Positions 7,610 to 16,277 of a stretch of 52,304 bases of DNA are shown here, in pieces. Both the position numbers and the translations under genes were made by a program. The first letter of the stretch is position 1. Each line of letters starts with the position of its first letter. The stretch lies in the NCBI GenBank assembly GCA_022826005.1, contig JAJDVT010000024.1, positions 1 through 52,304 on the forward strand, given 5' to 3'. Below the pieces are notes generated by a model, which was not told where the DNA came from, did not search any database, and worked only from the letters and a program-made list of their open reading frames with translations. This stretch comes from Gemmatimonadota bacterium. GTDB lineage: Bacteria > Gemmatimonadota > Gemmatimonadetes > Longimicrobiales > Gaopeijiaceae.

Positions 7610-8293
7610 ATGCGACACGCTTCTCCATTCTCGGAACGAATCGAACGTGTGGTCCTCGCCGTCATCGGCATCGATCTGTTCCTCCAGACAGCCGAGACCC
7701 AGGGCGCACTGGCTCACCTGGCCACCCTCTTCTTCTGGGCCGGCGTGGGCATCTGGTTCGTCTACACGGTGGAGTGGTGCGTCCGCATTCGCCGGGCGGA
7801 GGACTGGAGGAAGTACGCGTTCAGCTTCATCGGGATCGTGGACTTCCTGGCGATCCTGCCGCTGTGGGCGTTCACGGGATTCGACCTGCGGGTGCTGCGG
7901 GCCTTTCGCCTCTTCCGCCTCTTCGTCACGACGGCGAAGCTCGCCACGCGCACCAGCGCCGTGGCCAAGCTCGCTCGCGCGTTTCGGTTCGCCATGGATG
8001 AAGCCGGTGCGCTGTTCGTCGGCACCAGCATCATTGTGATCACGGCCGGGTTCGGCATGTACCACCTTGAGAACGGGGTTCAGCCGGAGGTCTTCAGCTC
8101 GGTGTACGACGGGCTGTGGTGGGCGGTGGTCACCCTCACGACGGTGGGATATGGCGACATTCAGCCCGTGACGGCGGGTGGACGGATTCTGGCCACCGTG
8201 GCCATGTTCGCCGGCATCGGAGTCATCGGATCCGCATGCGGAATCATGGCGGATGCGCTGCGGGAGGCAGCTGCTGCCGAGAAGGCAGGGTAA
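7610..8293 (+). CDS. Six-TM voltage-gated-type potassium channel
   Basis: The product is 227 residues. ATG 7610 follows GGGAGGA by six bases. Segments in order: a short S1 around 13-27, S2 37-60, S3 73-88, an arginine-bearing S4 (DLRVLRAFRLFRLF, 92-105), S5 132-153, the pore with selectivity filter TVGYGD at 178-183, and S6 near 190-215. The filter is the K+-selective sequence. Four subunits would form a channel in the inner membrane. There is no RCK/TrkA-N regulatory domain, so the protein is near the minimal size for a six-TM channel. The voltage-sensor arginines occur every third residue, as needed for gating. Confidence 0.93.
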   Translation: MRHASPFSERIERVVLAVIGIDLFLQTAETQGALAHLATLFFWAGVGIWFVYTVEWCVRIRRAEDWRKYAFSFIGIVDFLAILPLWAFTGFDLRVLRAFRLFRLFVTTAKLATRTSAVAKLARAFRFAMDEAGALFVGTSIIVITAGFGMYHLENGVQPEVFSSVYDGLWWAVVTLTTVGYGDIQPVTAGGRILATVAMFAGIGVIGSACGIMADALREAAAAEKAG

Positions 8294-8322
8294 CCGAAGG
8301 GCAGCCGCTCCCGGTGCGGCCG

Positions 8323-8526
8323 CTACCCCGGAAGCTGGTCCCGCCGTTGCCGCTCCTCCTCCAGCTTGTACTCCAGGAGCTCCACCTTGTCCTGCAGATC
8401 TTCCAGCTGCTCGGCGTCCCTGGGACCGCGGAGCAGCCGTCTGCCCACGAACCGGAAGACGACGATCCCGAACCCGAGAGAGAGCAGCAGCAGGATGAGT
8501 TCCATGGGTCCAAGGTTGAGCGGCAT
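8323..8526 (-). CDS. Small membrane protein with TatA-like N-terminus and coiled-coil tail
   Basis: The product is 67 residues from ATG 8524-8526. Residues 1-15, MPLNLGPMELILLLL, closely match the start of the TatA encoded at 49911 (MPFNLGPLEMILVLL). The rest departs from TatA: the membrane helix continues with SLGFGIVVFRFVG, the FGxxRLPE hinge is missing, and the tail (about 36-67) is an EQLEDLQDKVELLEYKL coiled coil. It is probably a single-pass inner-membrane protein with a cytoplasmic coiled coil, in general layout like PspB. It is divergently placed from the alpha/beta hydrolase. The function is unknown. Confidence 0.65.
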   Translation of the reverse strand: MPLNLGPMELILLLLSLGFGIVVFRFVGRRLLRGPRDAEQLEDLQDKVELLEYKLEEERQRRDQLPG

Positions 8527-8552
8527 GATCCTGTCCCTGGCAAGTGTGTCAA

Positions 8553-8582
8553 TTGACGATCGGCCTGTCCCAGAGGTAGCAT
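8553..8582 (+). promoter_or_regulatory. Putative promoter for the alpha/beta hydrolase
   Basis: TTGACG at 8553-8558 and TAGCAT at 8577-8582 are separated by 18 bases. This is among the best sigma-70-like matches in the window. The -35 is part of the palindrome GTCAATTGAC. Transcription would start near 8590, about 100 bases ahead of the chosen start codon. Confidence 0.5.
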
Positions 8583-8690
8583 GGCCACGGGTTCGCCGCA
8601 ATCCGCGCCTCGCGGAAGCGCGCCCCGGGACAGGTCCCATACAGGATGGGTCCCGAGCAGACAAGTCCCCGGCAGAAAGGTCCGTCCGAG

Positions 8691-9752
8691 ATGTCCATGC
8701 GTTCCGCGCCGTCCGTGCCCTACCCGGTTCCCCTCGTTGCCGTCGTGCTCGTTGCGGCCGCCCCGCTCGGCGTCGCCGTCCCGCGCGCGCAAGCCGCCCA
8801 GGAGGAGCCGCCCTCGACGCCGCCCCCGGGCTGGGAGGCGACGGCGATCGACTATTCCAACGTCCCGTATCCGCATCCCGTCAGCTACCTCAACGTGCGG
8901 CTGATGGGGCAGGACCACCGCATGGCCTACATGGACGTGGCGCCGGTGGGGGAGGCTAACGGCCGGACGGCGGTCCTCTTCCACGGGATGAACTTCTTCG
9001 CGGCGGCGTTCGCGCCGACGATTCAAGCTCTCACCGGGGCCGGCTTTCGGGTGATCGCGGTAGACCGCCTGGGGTATGGCCGGTCGTCCAAGCCGCTGAT
9101 CCACTACAACCTGCACATCCCGGCGCGCAACACGAAGGCGCTCCTGGACGAGCTGGGCATCGAGCGGGTGGCCGTGGTGGGTCACTCGATGGGCGGTATG
9201 GTCGCGACACGATTCACTTCGACCTACCCGGAGGTGGTCACGCATGTGGCGATGGTCAACCAGATCGGCCTGAGTGATACGCGGCCGGGACGGCCCTGGT
9301 CAGACCCGGAGGACGCTTACCGGTCCGTGCTCGAGCGAACCAGCTACCGGTCGGTTCTCGCGGGACACCGGCGCTACTATCCCAACGGTTGGCGGGACGA
9401 ATACATGCCCTGGGTGATGTACCAGTACGGCCTCACGCTGGGCGGCGACTGGCCCCGCATGGCCCGGGTGCGCGCGTCCCAGCAGCGGATCCTGTTCGAG
9501 GACCCGGTCGTGCACGAATGGCAGAACATCGAGGTCAAGGCCCTGGTGATCGGCGGCGCGGACGACCCGTTGACGCGCGACTACGCGGGCCGGGCACGCA
9601 ACGTGGCCGAGACGTTGCGCAACGCGGCACTGGTCCTCTTTCCGGGGGCCGGCCACAACCCCCACTTCGAGATCCCCGAGCGCTATCACGCGGAGCTGAT
9701 CCGCTTTCTGCGGTCGGATCCGGAAGAGCCGGCGGATCAGAGTTGGCGGTAG
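8691..9752 (+). CDS. Secreted alpha/beta-fold hydrolase
   Basis: The product is 353 residues. ATG 8691 is preferred because the signal peptide (PLVAVVLVAAAPLGVAV, cleavage near ARA QA) then lies at the N-terminus; an ATG at 8646 is an alternative. The oxyanion strand is VLFHGMNF. The nucleophile elbow GHSMGG places Ser at about residue 166. The acid is in VIGGADDPLT and the histidine in GAGHNPHFE. The arrangement is that of the epoxide hydrolase/dehalogenase-like branch. It should act in the periplasm or outside the cell on an ester or similar small molecule; the substrate cannot be told. It ends 36 bases from the convergent propeller gene. Confidence 0.9.
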   Translation: MSMRSAPSVPYPVPLVAVVLVAAAPLGVAVPRAQAAQEEPPSTPPPGWEATAIDYSNVPYPHPVSYLNVRLMGQDHRMAYMDVAPVGEANGRTAVLFHGMNFFAAAFAPTIQALTGAGFRVIAVDRLGYGRSSKPLIHYNLHIPARNTKALLDELGIERVAVVGHSMGGMVATRFTSTYPEVVTHVAMVNQIGLSDTRPGRPWSDPEDAYRSVLERTSYRSVLAGHRRYYPNGWRDEYMPWVMYQYGLTLGGDWPRMARVRASQQRILFEDPVVHEWQNIEVKALVIGGADDPLTRDYAGRARNVAETLRNAALVLFPGAGHNPHFEIPERYHAELIRFLRSDPEEPADQSWR

Positions 9753-9788
9753 GGGCGGCCGAAAGCGATCGTGGCTGACTCGGTCCCG

Positions 9789-11168
9789 CTACCCGCCTTC
9801 CCGGGTCAGCCGCAGTATCTGCGGATGCTCGACATCCATCTCGTCTGACCGGACCCCGAGGATTTCGTCGCTTCCGATGTTCAGGATTCTGAACCCCGGG
9901 GCCAGTTCAACATCTCCGAGCCACTCGCCGCTGGCGGCGAACACCAGCCAGGCTTCGGGACGGCGGGTGGCATCGGGGCGGCCTGTTTCATCCGAGCGGA
10001 CGCTCTCGTCCGGGAAACCGATGCCACTTCGGAGGGCGCTGGCATCCGGGAGGGCGCTGGAACCGGGCTCACCACTCTCGCCGATGCCTTCCCTCTCGCT
10101 CTCGGCGACGAAGTGCCGCAGCCACACGGCCCCTGTAGGGTCCACGATCATCCGGTCATAGGCCGGGCGGGTTGTGGGTGACGGCATGTCTTCGATGGCC
10201 TGGCGCAGCGGCGGCGGGAGGGTCATGCCCAGGGGCAGGGGGACGTTGAGGCGGGCCTCCCTTTCGGCCTCGACCTGGGCTTCGGTGAGGTCCAGCGGGT
10301 AGCCGGGGATCCTAAGAATCCGGATGGTGTCGCCGACGGCGGACAGCACTTCGACCTGCATGAAGTCGGCGCTGCCGGTGAAGAGGTGGCCGCCGTGCGT
10401 GTCGACCACCGATCGCTTCGGGAAGAGAGGCCTGCCGCTGAGGGCTTCGGCGACGTACTCCTCGGCGCCGGCGATCTGGCCGATGCTGTCGCCGAGCGTG
10501 CCCTGCAGGTCGTAGAGAAGCAGCGCCTCCGGGTCGCGGATCTGGCCATGGGTCTCCGACCAGGTGAGCAGGGTGGGGACTACCAGGGTGCCGCCGCCCA
10601 GGAAGTGCACCGCGTGGCTGAAGTGGCGCATGCGCAGCACCCGGACGAGCCGCGGACCGGGAGCGAAGAGCGCGACGGTCTCGTCGAAGTCGAGTGCGAG
10701 GACCGTGTCGCCGGCCATTTCAATCTGCTGGAGGTTGTCGAATTCGCCGGGGCCCTCGCCGTGCCCGCCAACTTCGCCGATGAGGCGCCCGCCGGGCGAG
10801 AACCAGCGGATCTCCTGCGAGCCCCTGTTGGCGACGACGATCGTGCCGTCGGAGAGCCGTGCCATCCCGTCGACACCGTGGAAGAGGTGTTCGGGGACGT
10901 CGCCGGACCGGGCGAGGTCGAGGAGCGGTTCCGGGTGGATCCGCCAGCGCGCCGAATCGCCCCAGGCCGGGCGGAATGACTCCACGATCGCGATGCCTGC
11001 GCTGTCGCGCCGGATGGTGGGGGGTGAGGGGTGGTCGGGGGCGGTGCAGGCGGGGAGGAGGGGGAGGAGTGCGAGGGAGACGGCCGCCGCCAGTCCCGGC
11101 TTCACGATTACGTTGCCAGGGCCGGCGTTCGGTCCAGCATTGCCGGGGCGCGGAAACGCGATCTTCAC
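9789..11168 (-). CDS. Six-bladed beta-propeller lipoprotein, last gene of the paralogue chain
   Basis: The product is 459 residues. A GTG start at 11166-11168 overlaps the stop of the preceding gene as GTGA, implying coupled translation. The signal peptide ends in a lipobox (LLPLLPAC, Cys near residue 41). Blades follow, with the family motif GGHGEGPGEF, as in the propeller at 970-2253. Near the C-terminus, about 40 residues of low complexity (around 10015-10110; peptides SGEPGSSALPDASALRSG and DETGRPDATRRPEA) look like an in-frame expansion between blades. It is probably anchored to the periplasmic face of a membrane. Position in the chain suggests it works with the cysteine-rich paralogues, but their function is unknown. 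Confidence 0.87.
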   Translation of the reverse strand: MKIAFPRPGNAGPNAGPGNVIVKPGLAAAVSLALLPLLPACTAPDHPSPPTIRRDSAGIAIVESFRPAWGDSARWRIHPEPLLDLARSGDVPEHLFHGVDGMARLSDGTIVVANRGSQEIRWFSPGGRLIGEVGGHGEGPGEFDNLQQIEMAGDTVLALDFDETVALFAPGPRLVRVLRMRHFSHAVHFLGGGTLVVPTLLTWSETHGQIRDPEALLLYDLQGTLGDSIGQIAGAEEYVAEALSGRPLFPKRSVVDTHGGHLFTGSADFMQVEVLSAVGDTIRILRIPGYPLDLTEAQVEAEREARLNVPLPLGMTLPPPLRQAIEDMPSPTTRPAYDRMIVDPTGAVWLRHFVAESEREGIGESGEPGSSALPDASALRSGIGFPDESVRSDETGRPDATRRPEAWLVFAASGEWLGDVELAPGFRILNIGSDEILGVRSDEMDVEHPQILRLTREGG

Positions 11169-12874
11169 CGCCCCCCGACCGCAAAGCGGCGGACCGTGTT
11201 CGCCACGGCGCCGCCCGGGCCGCTCACTTCGATCTTCAGGTCGTAGTTCCCGTCCTCGAGCGCCTCGACATCCAGGGACAGGGCCATCGGGTGGGTGGGC
11301 CCCGACGCCGGCTCGGTCCACGCGACCCTCGGGGCACGCGTGTCCGAGCGGCCGCCGAGAGACCGGAGGACGCGGGTCAGCATTCCCTCCCCCTCGCGTT
11401 CAAGAGCCAGCGAGACCCGCATTGTCTGCCCTTCCTCCAGCCCGTAGACCTCGAAGTACGCGATCATTTCGTTCGTGGAGCCTATCCGTGTCTGCGGGAG
11501 CATCGCGTCCACCGCCTCCTGGCGGCTCTCCGGCAGCTCGCGGAGCAGGGGATCGACCAGGAGCGGGTCGGACAGCACCAGGCCTCCCGGCGCCAGTGGC
11601 GTCACCCCCTGCCGCATGCGGGCAACGGCGCGGCGGCGGCCGTATGCCTCGATCGCAACCAGAAGGGGCACGCTCGGGACCCCGGCGGCGAAGGACGGGC
11701 TCAGATCCGCGGTGGGCACTCCGAGGTTGGCGAAAAACCCGTTGGGGCCTCCGCTGGCGACAAACCGGGTCGCGGGCGAACCGAAGGGAACCGCGTCCAG
11801 ATCGGCGGAGACCGCCAGCACCAGCGAATCCCCGTCCAGGAGCCGCGCGACCTGGCCGGGCACCTCGAAAACGGTACCGTATTGGGTGGGCGTGAACCCC
11901 TCGTCCCACCTGGATGCTTCAAGTTCGTAGCGGAGGGCCTCGATTCCGTCTCCCACCAGGGATGCGGGAGTAAAGCGGTAGCGCGCCCCTCCTTCGCTCT
12001 TCCAGGTCTCAAGCTCTCTTCCGCGCGGCCTCCAGGAATCCGGGTGCCCCCTGCGGGTCACGTCGATGTGGTATTGGGGCGGGACGCGGCGGTTGTAGAC
12101 CGTCCGCCACAGGCGCTCGTGCAGCAGGAGTTCGAACCTCCGGGTCAGATGCTCGGTCCGGCGATCGTTCCCGGGCCTCGAGAGCAGGGGGTCCGACAGC
12201 CACCAGAACCGCTCCTCGTATGCCGTCCGCTCCGGGCCGGGACAGGGCAGCCGCCGGTAGGAAGCCGCGTCGCTCCCGTCCAGGAGTTCCCGGATGTCGG
12301 TCAGCCGGCAGGCCAGCTCGGGGTCCGCGCCCTCCAGCGCCGAACGGTAGCGGACGCCGGCCGCGGCCGAGCGCCCCGCCCGGTGGAGCGCAAGACCCAT
12401 CACGAGGTCGCACCACCAGGCAGCCGCCCGGCACCGGCGCGCCTGGTCGACCGCGTGCAGTGTGCGTCCGACTCGCGCGAGCCCGTAGACCGCGTGGGCG
12501 ATCACATGCGGATCGTCCGGCCGGTCGTCCACCGCCCCGATCAGCTCCATCACGAACTGAAGCCGGACCGCGGGAGTGCGGCAGTCGAAGACGCGCAGGC
12601 AGTACCAGTCCTCGTGGTCGCCGCCGAAACAGTTGTCGCCCCTGGCGGCCAGGCAGTCGCTGCTGCGGGTGTCGGAACTCAGGCCGCGGTGGTAGTGGTT
12701 CCGCAGGACGTTGCGGATGTTGCCCCGCAACTCCTCCTGCCACGCGACTTCCTGGGCACCGGCTGGCCTGGTCGGGATCGGCGCCATGAATGGCGGCGTG
12801 GTTGTCGTGGGGACGAAGAACTGCGGCGCGGTTGCGGCGAGCGCAAGAAACAATTGCCTTCGTACCCGTGTCAT
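11165..12874 (-). CDS. Cysteine-rich TPR-like/GWxTD-like secreted protein, paralogue A
   Basis: The product is 569 residues and the most divergent full-length member of the tandem family. It has a signal peptide ending near RPAGAQ, then the cysteine motif RGDNCFGGDHEDWYC. A helical repeat region follows (AHAVYGLARV, WWCDLVMGLALHRAG), then ERFWWLSDPLLSRPGND and RRFELLLHERL, like the FW-xxRDP and NE-helix signature of GWxTD proteins. A linker with TRRGHPDSW leads to a beta-rich C-terminal half containing VPGQVARLLDGDSLVLAVSA and ending YDLKIEVSG. It starts ATGA-coupled to paralogue B and ends GTGA-coupled to the propeller. No catalytic motif is evident, so a structural or binding role is likeliest. 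Confidence 0.85.
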   Translation of the reverse strand: MTRVRRQLFLALAATAPQFFVPTTTTPPFMAPIPTRPAGAQEVAWQEELRGNIRNVLRNHYHRGLSSDTRSSDCLAARGDNCFGGDHEDWYCLRVFDCRTPAVRLQFVMELIGAVDDRPDDPHVIAHAVYGLARVGRTLHAVDQARRCRAAAWWCDLVMGLALHRAGRSAAAGVRYRSALEGADPELACRLTDIRELLDGSDAASYRRLPCPGPERTAYEERFWWLSDPLLSRPGNDRRTEHLTRRFELLLHERLWRTVYNRRVPPQYHIDVTRRGHPDSWRPRGRELETWKSEGGARYRFTPASLVGDGIEALRYELEASRWDEGFTPTQYGTVFEVPGQVARLLDGDSLVLAVSADLDAVPFGSPATRFVASGGPNGFFANLGVPTADLSPSFAAGVPSVPLLVAIEAYGRRRAVARMRQGVTPLAPGGLVLSDPLLVDPLLRELPESRQEAVDAMLPQTRIGSTNEMIAYFEVYGLEEGQTMRVSLALEREGEGMLTRVLRSLGGRSDTRAPRVAWTEPASGPTHPMALSLDVEALEDGNYDLKIEVSGPGGAVANTVRRFAVGGR

Positions 12875-14601
12875 CGGCGTCCCACCTTGAAGCGGCGCGT
12901 GGCCGTGGCCACCGAGCCGTCCGGCCCCGTCACCTCGATATTGAGGTCGTAGTTTGCGTCACGCAGCGCCTTCACGTCCACCATCAGGGACATCGGGTGG
13001 ACCGGGCCGCCGGCCTCTTCCGTCCAGGAAACGGTTGGCACCGCAGGTCCCGACCGACCGCTCAGGAAGCGCAGAACGCGGGTCCCCATGCCGGCGCCCT
13101 CCCGTGCGACGCCGACCGAGATCTGCAACGGCTCCCCCTCTTCCAGCCCGTAGACCTCCCAGTAGGCGATGAGCTCGTTCATCGACCCAACCCATGGCTG
13201 TGGCAGCATCGAATCGATCGCCTCCTGGCGGGTTGTGGGCAGATCCCCGATCAGCGGACTTACCAGAAGCGGATCCGAGAGCATGAGCGCTCCCGGCTCC
13301 AGCGGCATCACCCCCTGCCGCATCCTGGCCACGGGGCCGTCCGGGTCCATTGCTTCGACCGCGACGACCATGGGCACGGCCTGGACCGTCGCGTTGAACG
13401 ACGGCCCCTGATCCATCCCTGTTGTCCCCAGACGCACGAAGGGGCCGGCCGGCCCCCCGCTGGCCACGAACCTGCTCTCCCGCGAGTAGACCGGAGAGGC
13501 GTCAAGGTCGGCGGAGACCGCCAGGACCAGCGAATCCCCGTCCAGGAACCGGGCGATCTGGCCGGGAACCTCGAAAACCGGGCCGTATGCGACAGGGGTG
13601 TAGCCCTCGTCCCACCGGGTCGCCGCAAGGTTGTAGCGCAGGGCCTGGATCCCGTCCCCGACAAGGGAAGCGGGGGAGAAGCGGTAGCGGGACGCCTGCT
13701 CGGATCTCCAGGTATCGACGATTCTCCCGGCCGGCTCCCATGAGTCGGGCGGTCCCCGGCGGGTCACCACGTTCATGTAGACGAGATTGTCCGCGATGCC
13801 GGCGGCGTTCAGCAGGTAGCCGGGGCGGGTCACCTCCCACAGGCGCTCGTGAAGCAGCAGCTCGAACCGCCTGGCTATGTGCTCGGTCCAGCGGTCGTTG
13901 CCGGGTATCGCCATCAGGGGATCGGTGAGCCACCAGAAGCGCTCTTCGAACTCCAGGCGCTGCGGGTCGTGGCAGGGGAGATCCGCATAGGTCGAGCCGT
14001 CCCGTCCGTCGAGGAGGTACTCGATGTCCCTAAGCCGGCACTCCAGTTCCGGGTCCGCGCCGAGCAATCCATTACGCACATGGCCTTCCGCTTCCACCGG
14101 TCGCCCGGCCCGGTGGTAGGCCATGCCGAGGACCAGGTCGCACCACCAGCGCGCCGCCTCGCACCCCCGGGCGACTTCGAGTGCGCGGCCGACCACCCCG
14201 ACTCTCGCCAGTCCGTAGACCGCCTGGGCCACCGTGTAGGGATCCGTGGGACGGCGCCGCGCGGCCCATTCCAGTTGGTCCATGAACTGGTACATAGCCG
14301 CTTCCGTGCGGCACGGCGAGATGTTAAGGCATCTATAGTCCTCGTGATCGCCTCCGAAACAGATGTCTCCCTTTCTGGCGAGGCAGTGGAGGCTGCGCTC
14401 GGTATTCAATGCGCGCCAATAGTGGTTCTGGACGACGAACCGGATCGGGTTCCGCATCGGGCCCTGCCACTCGACTTCCTGTGCGTCGGCGGGGGCGGTC
14501 GCGCCGGGGGCCAGGAAGGTCGTCGCGAGCGCGGCGGTGGCGAAGAACAGCAGCGCGGCCGGGCCGAGCGCAGGGACCGGAGTCCCCCGTCCCCGCCTCA
14601 T
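12871..14601 (-). CDS. Cysteine-rich TPR-like/GWxTD-like secreted protein, paralogue B
   Basis: The product is 576 residues. ATG 14599-14601 forms ATGA with the stop of paralogue C; the longer open frame upstream is the antisense-free tail of C and not part of this gene. The signal peptide ends near ADAQ. The motifs match the family: KGDICFGGDHEDYRC, WWCDLVLGMAYHRAG, ERFWWLTDPLM, RRFELLLHERL, VPGQIARFLDGDSL and a C-terminal YDLNIEVTG. B and C are nearly identical over long stretches, including at DNA level near their 3' ends (12890-12950 against 14612-14670), so they look like the most recent duplication. The product is predicted exported; no lipobox is seen. Confidence 0.87.
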   Translation of the reverse strand: MRRGRGTPVPALGPAALLFFATAALATTFLAPGATAPADAQEVEWQGPMRNPIRFVVQNHYWRALNTERSLHCLARKGDICFGGDHEDYRCLNISPCRTEAAMYQFMDQLEWAARRRPTDPYTVAQAVYGLARVGVVGRALEVARGCEAARWWCDLVLGMAYHRAGRPVEAEGHVRNGLLGADPELECRLRDIEYLLDGRDGSTYADLPCHDPQRLEFEERFWWLTDPLMAIPGNDRWTEHIARRFELLLHERLWEVTRPGYLLNAAGIADNLVYMNVVTRRGPPDSWEPAGRIVDTWRSEQASRYRFSPASLVGDGIQALRYNLAATRWDEGYTPVAYGPVFEVPGQIARFLDGDSLVLAVSADLDASPVYSRESRFVASGGPAGPFVRLGTTGMDQGPSFNATVQAVPMVVAVEAMDPDGPVARMRQGVMPLEPGALMLSDPLLVSPLIGDLPTTRQEAIDSMLPQPWVGSMNELIAYWEVYGLEEGEPLQISVGVAREGAGMGTRVLRFLSGRSGPAVPTVSWTEEAGGPVHPMSLMVDVKALRDANYDLNIEVTGPDGSVATATRRFKVGRR

Positions 14602-16277
14602 CGGCGTCCAACCTTGAAGCGACGCGTGGCCGTGGCCACCGAGCCGTCCGGGCCGGTCACCTCGATGCTGAAGTCGTAGTCCCCGTCGCGCAGTGCGTCC
14701 AAGTCCACCATCAGGGACATCGGGTGGACCGGCCCGCCCGCTTCTTCCGTCCAGGAGACGACCGGCGCCGGCGGTTCCGACCTCCCGCTCAGCGTGCGGA
14801 GAACGCGCGTGACCATCCCGGCGCCCTCCCGCGCCAGCGCGACCGAGATCTGCATCGGCTGCCCGTCCTGCAACCCGTAGACCTCCCAGTAGGCGACCAT
14901 TTCGTTTGCTGAGCCGATCCACGGCTGCGGAAGCATCGCGTCCACCGCCTCCTGCCGGGTCGTGGGCAGCTCGGGAATCAGGCGGTTCACGAGGAGGGGG
15001 TCGGAGAGCACCAAAGCTCCCGGCTCCAGCGGCATCACCCCCTCGCGCATCCGCCCCACGGGCCCCTCCGGGTCGAACGCTTCGATGGCGACCACCATCG
15101 GCACCGCTTCGACGGATGCCGTGACGGACGGGCCCGGATCCCGTGCCGGCAGTCCGAAGCCGACGAAGGGGCCGGTGGGCCCGCCACTGGCCACGAACCG
15201 GCTTTCACGGGAATAGATCGGGGCGGCGTCGAGGTCGGCGGAGACCGCAAGGACCAGTGAATCCCCGTCCAGGAAGCGGGCGATCTGGCCGGGAACCTCG
15301 AAGACCGGCCCGTACTCGACGGGGGTGTATCCTTCGTCCCACCGTGTCGCTTCCAGCTCGTAGTGGAGCGCCTGGATCCCGTCTCCCACGAGGGATGCGG
15401 GGGAAAAGCGGTAGCGGGACGCCTCCAGGCTCCTGAACCTTCCAATGTTGTCCTGCGAGTCGGGAGCCCCGCGGCGGGTCACCACGTTCATGTAGACGAG
15501 ATTGTGGCCGAGGCCACCGGCACTGAGCAGGTAGTTGGGCCGAATGACCTCCCAGAGGCGCTCGTGTAGCAACAGCTCGAACCGGCGGGTGACGTGTTCG
15601 GTCCAGCGGTCGTTGCCGGGCCTGGTGAGAAGGGGATCGGAGAGCCACCAGAAACGCTCTTCGAATTCACCGCGCTCACGGCTGGGGCAGGGCAGGACCG
15701 AATAGGTGGCTCCGTCCCTCCCGTCCAGGAGGTACTCGATGTCGGTCAGTCTGCAGGCGAGTTCCTGGTCGGCGCCGAGCAGCCCCATCTGCAGGTTACC
15801 CTCCGCGTCGACCGAGCGCTCCGCCCGCTGATAGGCCATGCCGAGGACCAAGTCGCACCACCAGCGCACCGCCTCACACCCTTGCGCGACTTCCAGCGCG
15901 CGGTCGGTGTACCGGAGCCTCGCCAGTCCGTAGACTGCCTGCGCGATCGTGTGCGGGTCGTCGGGCCGGCGCCTCGCGGCCCGCTCGAGTTCATCCATGA
16001 ACTGGAACATCGCCGCTTCCGTGCGGCACGGCGCGATGCTCATGCAGCGGTAGTCCTCGTGGTCACCTCCGAAACAGATGTCGCCCTTTCTCCCCAGGCA
16101 GTCGATACCCCCGGAACTGTTGATCAGGGCACGCCCGTAGTGGTTCTGCACGACGGCGCGGATCGGGTTCCGCATCTGTTCCTGCCACTCGACTTCCTGC
16201 CCGTCGGCGGGGGTGGCGGCGCCAGGGGCGAAAGGGACACCCGCGCCCAGCACCATCAACAGCGGGAGCCGCCTCAT
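14598..16277 (-). CDS. Cysteine-rich TPR-like/GWxTD-like secreted protein, paralogue C
   Basis: The product is 559 residues from ATG 16275-16277, which overlaps the stop of paralogue D as ATGA. A short signal peptide (MRRLPLLMVLGAGVPFAPG) is followed by the family layout: KGDICFGGDHEDYRC, helical repeats with WWCDLVLGMAYQRA, ERFWWLSDPLLTRPGND, VTRRGAPDS, VPGQIARFLDGDSL, then LSDPLLV and AYWEVYGLQ ending YDFSIEVTG. The cysteines of the N-terminal half are conserved with B and D, suggesting structural disulfides. It is very similar to B. The function is unknown. Confidence 0.87.
   Translation of the reverse strand: MRRLPLLMVLGAGVPFAPGAATPADGQEVEWQEQMRNPIRAVVQNHYGRALINSSGGIDCLGRKGDICFGGDHEDYRCMSIAPCRTEAAMFQFMDELERAARRRPDDPHTIAQAVYGLARLRYTDRALEVAQGCEAVRWWCDLVLGMAYQRAERSVDAEGNLQMGLLGADQELACRLTDIEYLLDGRDGATYSVLPCPSRERGEFEERFWWLSDPLLTRPGNDRWTEHVTRRFELLLHERLWEVIRPNYLLSAGGLGHNLVYMNVVTRRGAPDSQDNIGRFRSLEASRYRFSPASLVGDGIQALHYELEATRWDEGYTPVEYGPVFEVPGQIARFLDGDSLVLAVSADLDAAPIYSRESRFVASGGPTGPFVGFGLPARDPGPSVTASVEAVPMVVAIEAFDPEGPVGRMREGVMPLEPGALVLSDPLLVNRLIPELPTTRQEAVDAMLPQPWIGSANEMVAYWEVYGLQDGQPMQISVALAREGAGMVTRVLRTLSGRSEPPAPVVSWTEEAGGPVHPMSLMVDLDALRDGDYDFSIEVTGPDGSVATATRRFKVGRR

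Noticed and set aside
10859-12952. A 697-codon plus-strand open frame opposite the propeller and paralogue A
   Set aside because: No domain content, and it runs across two well-supported minus-strand genes.
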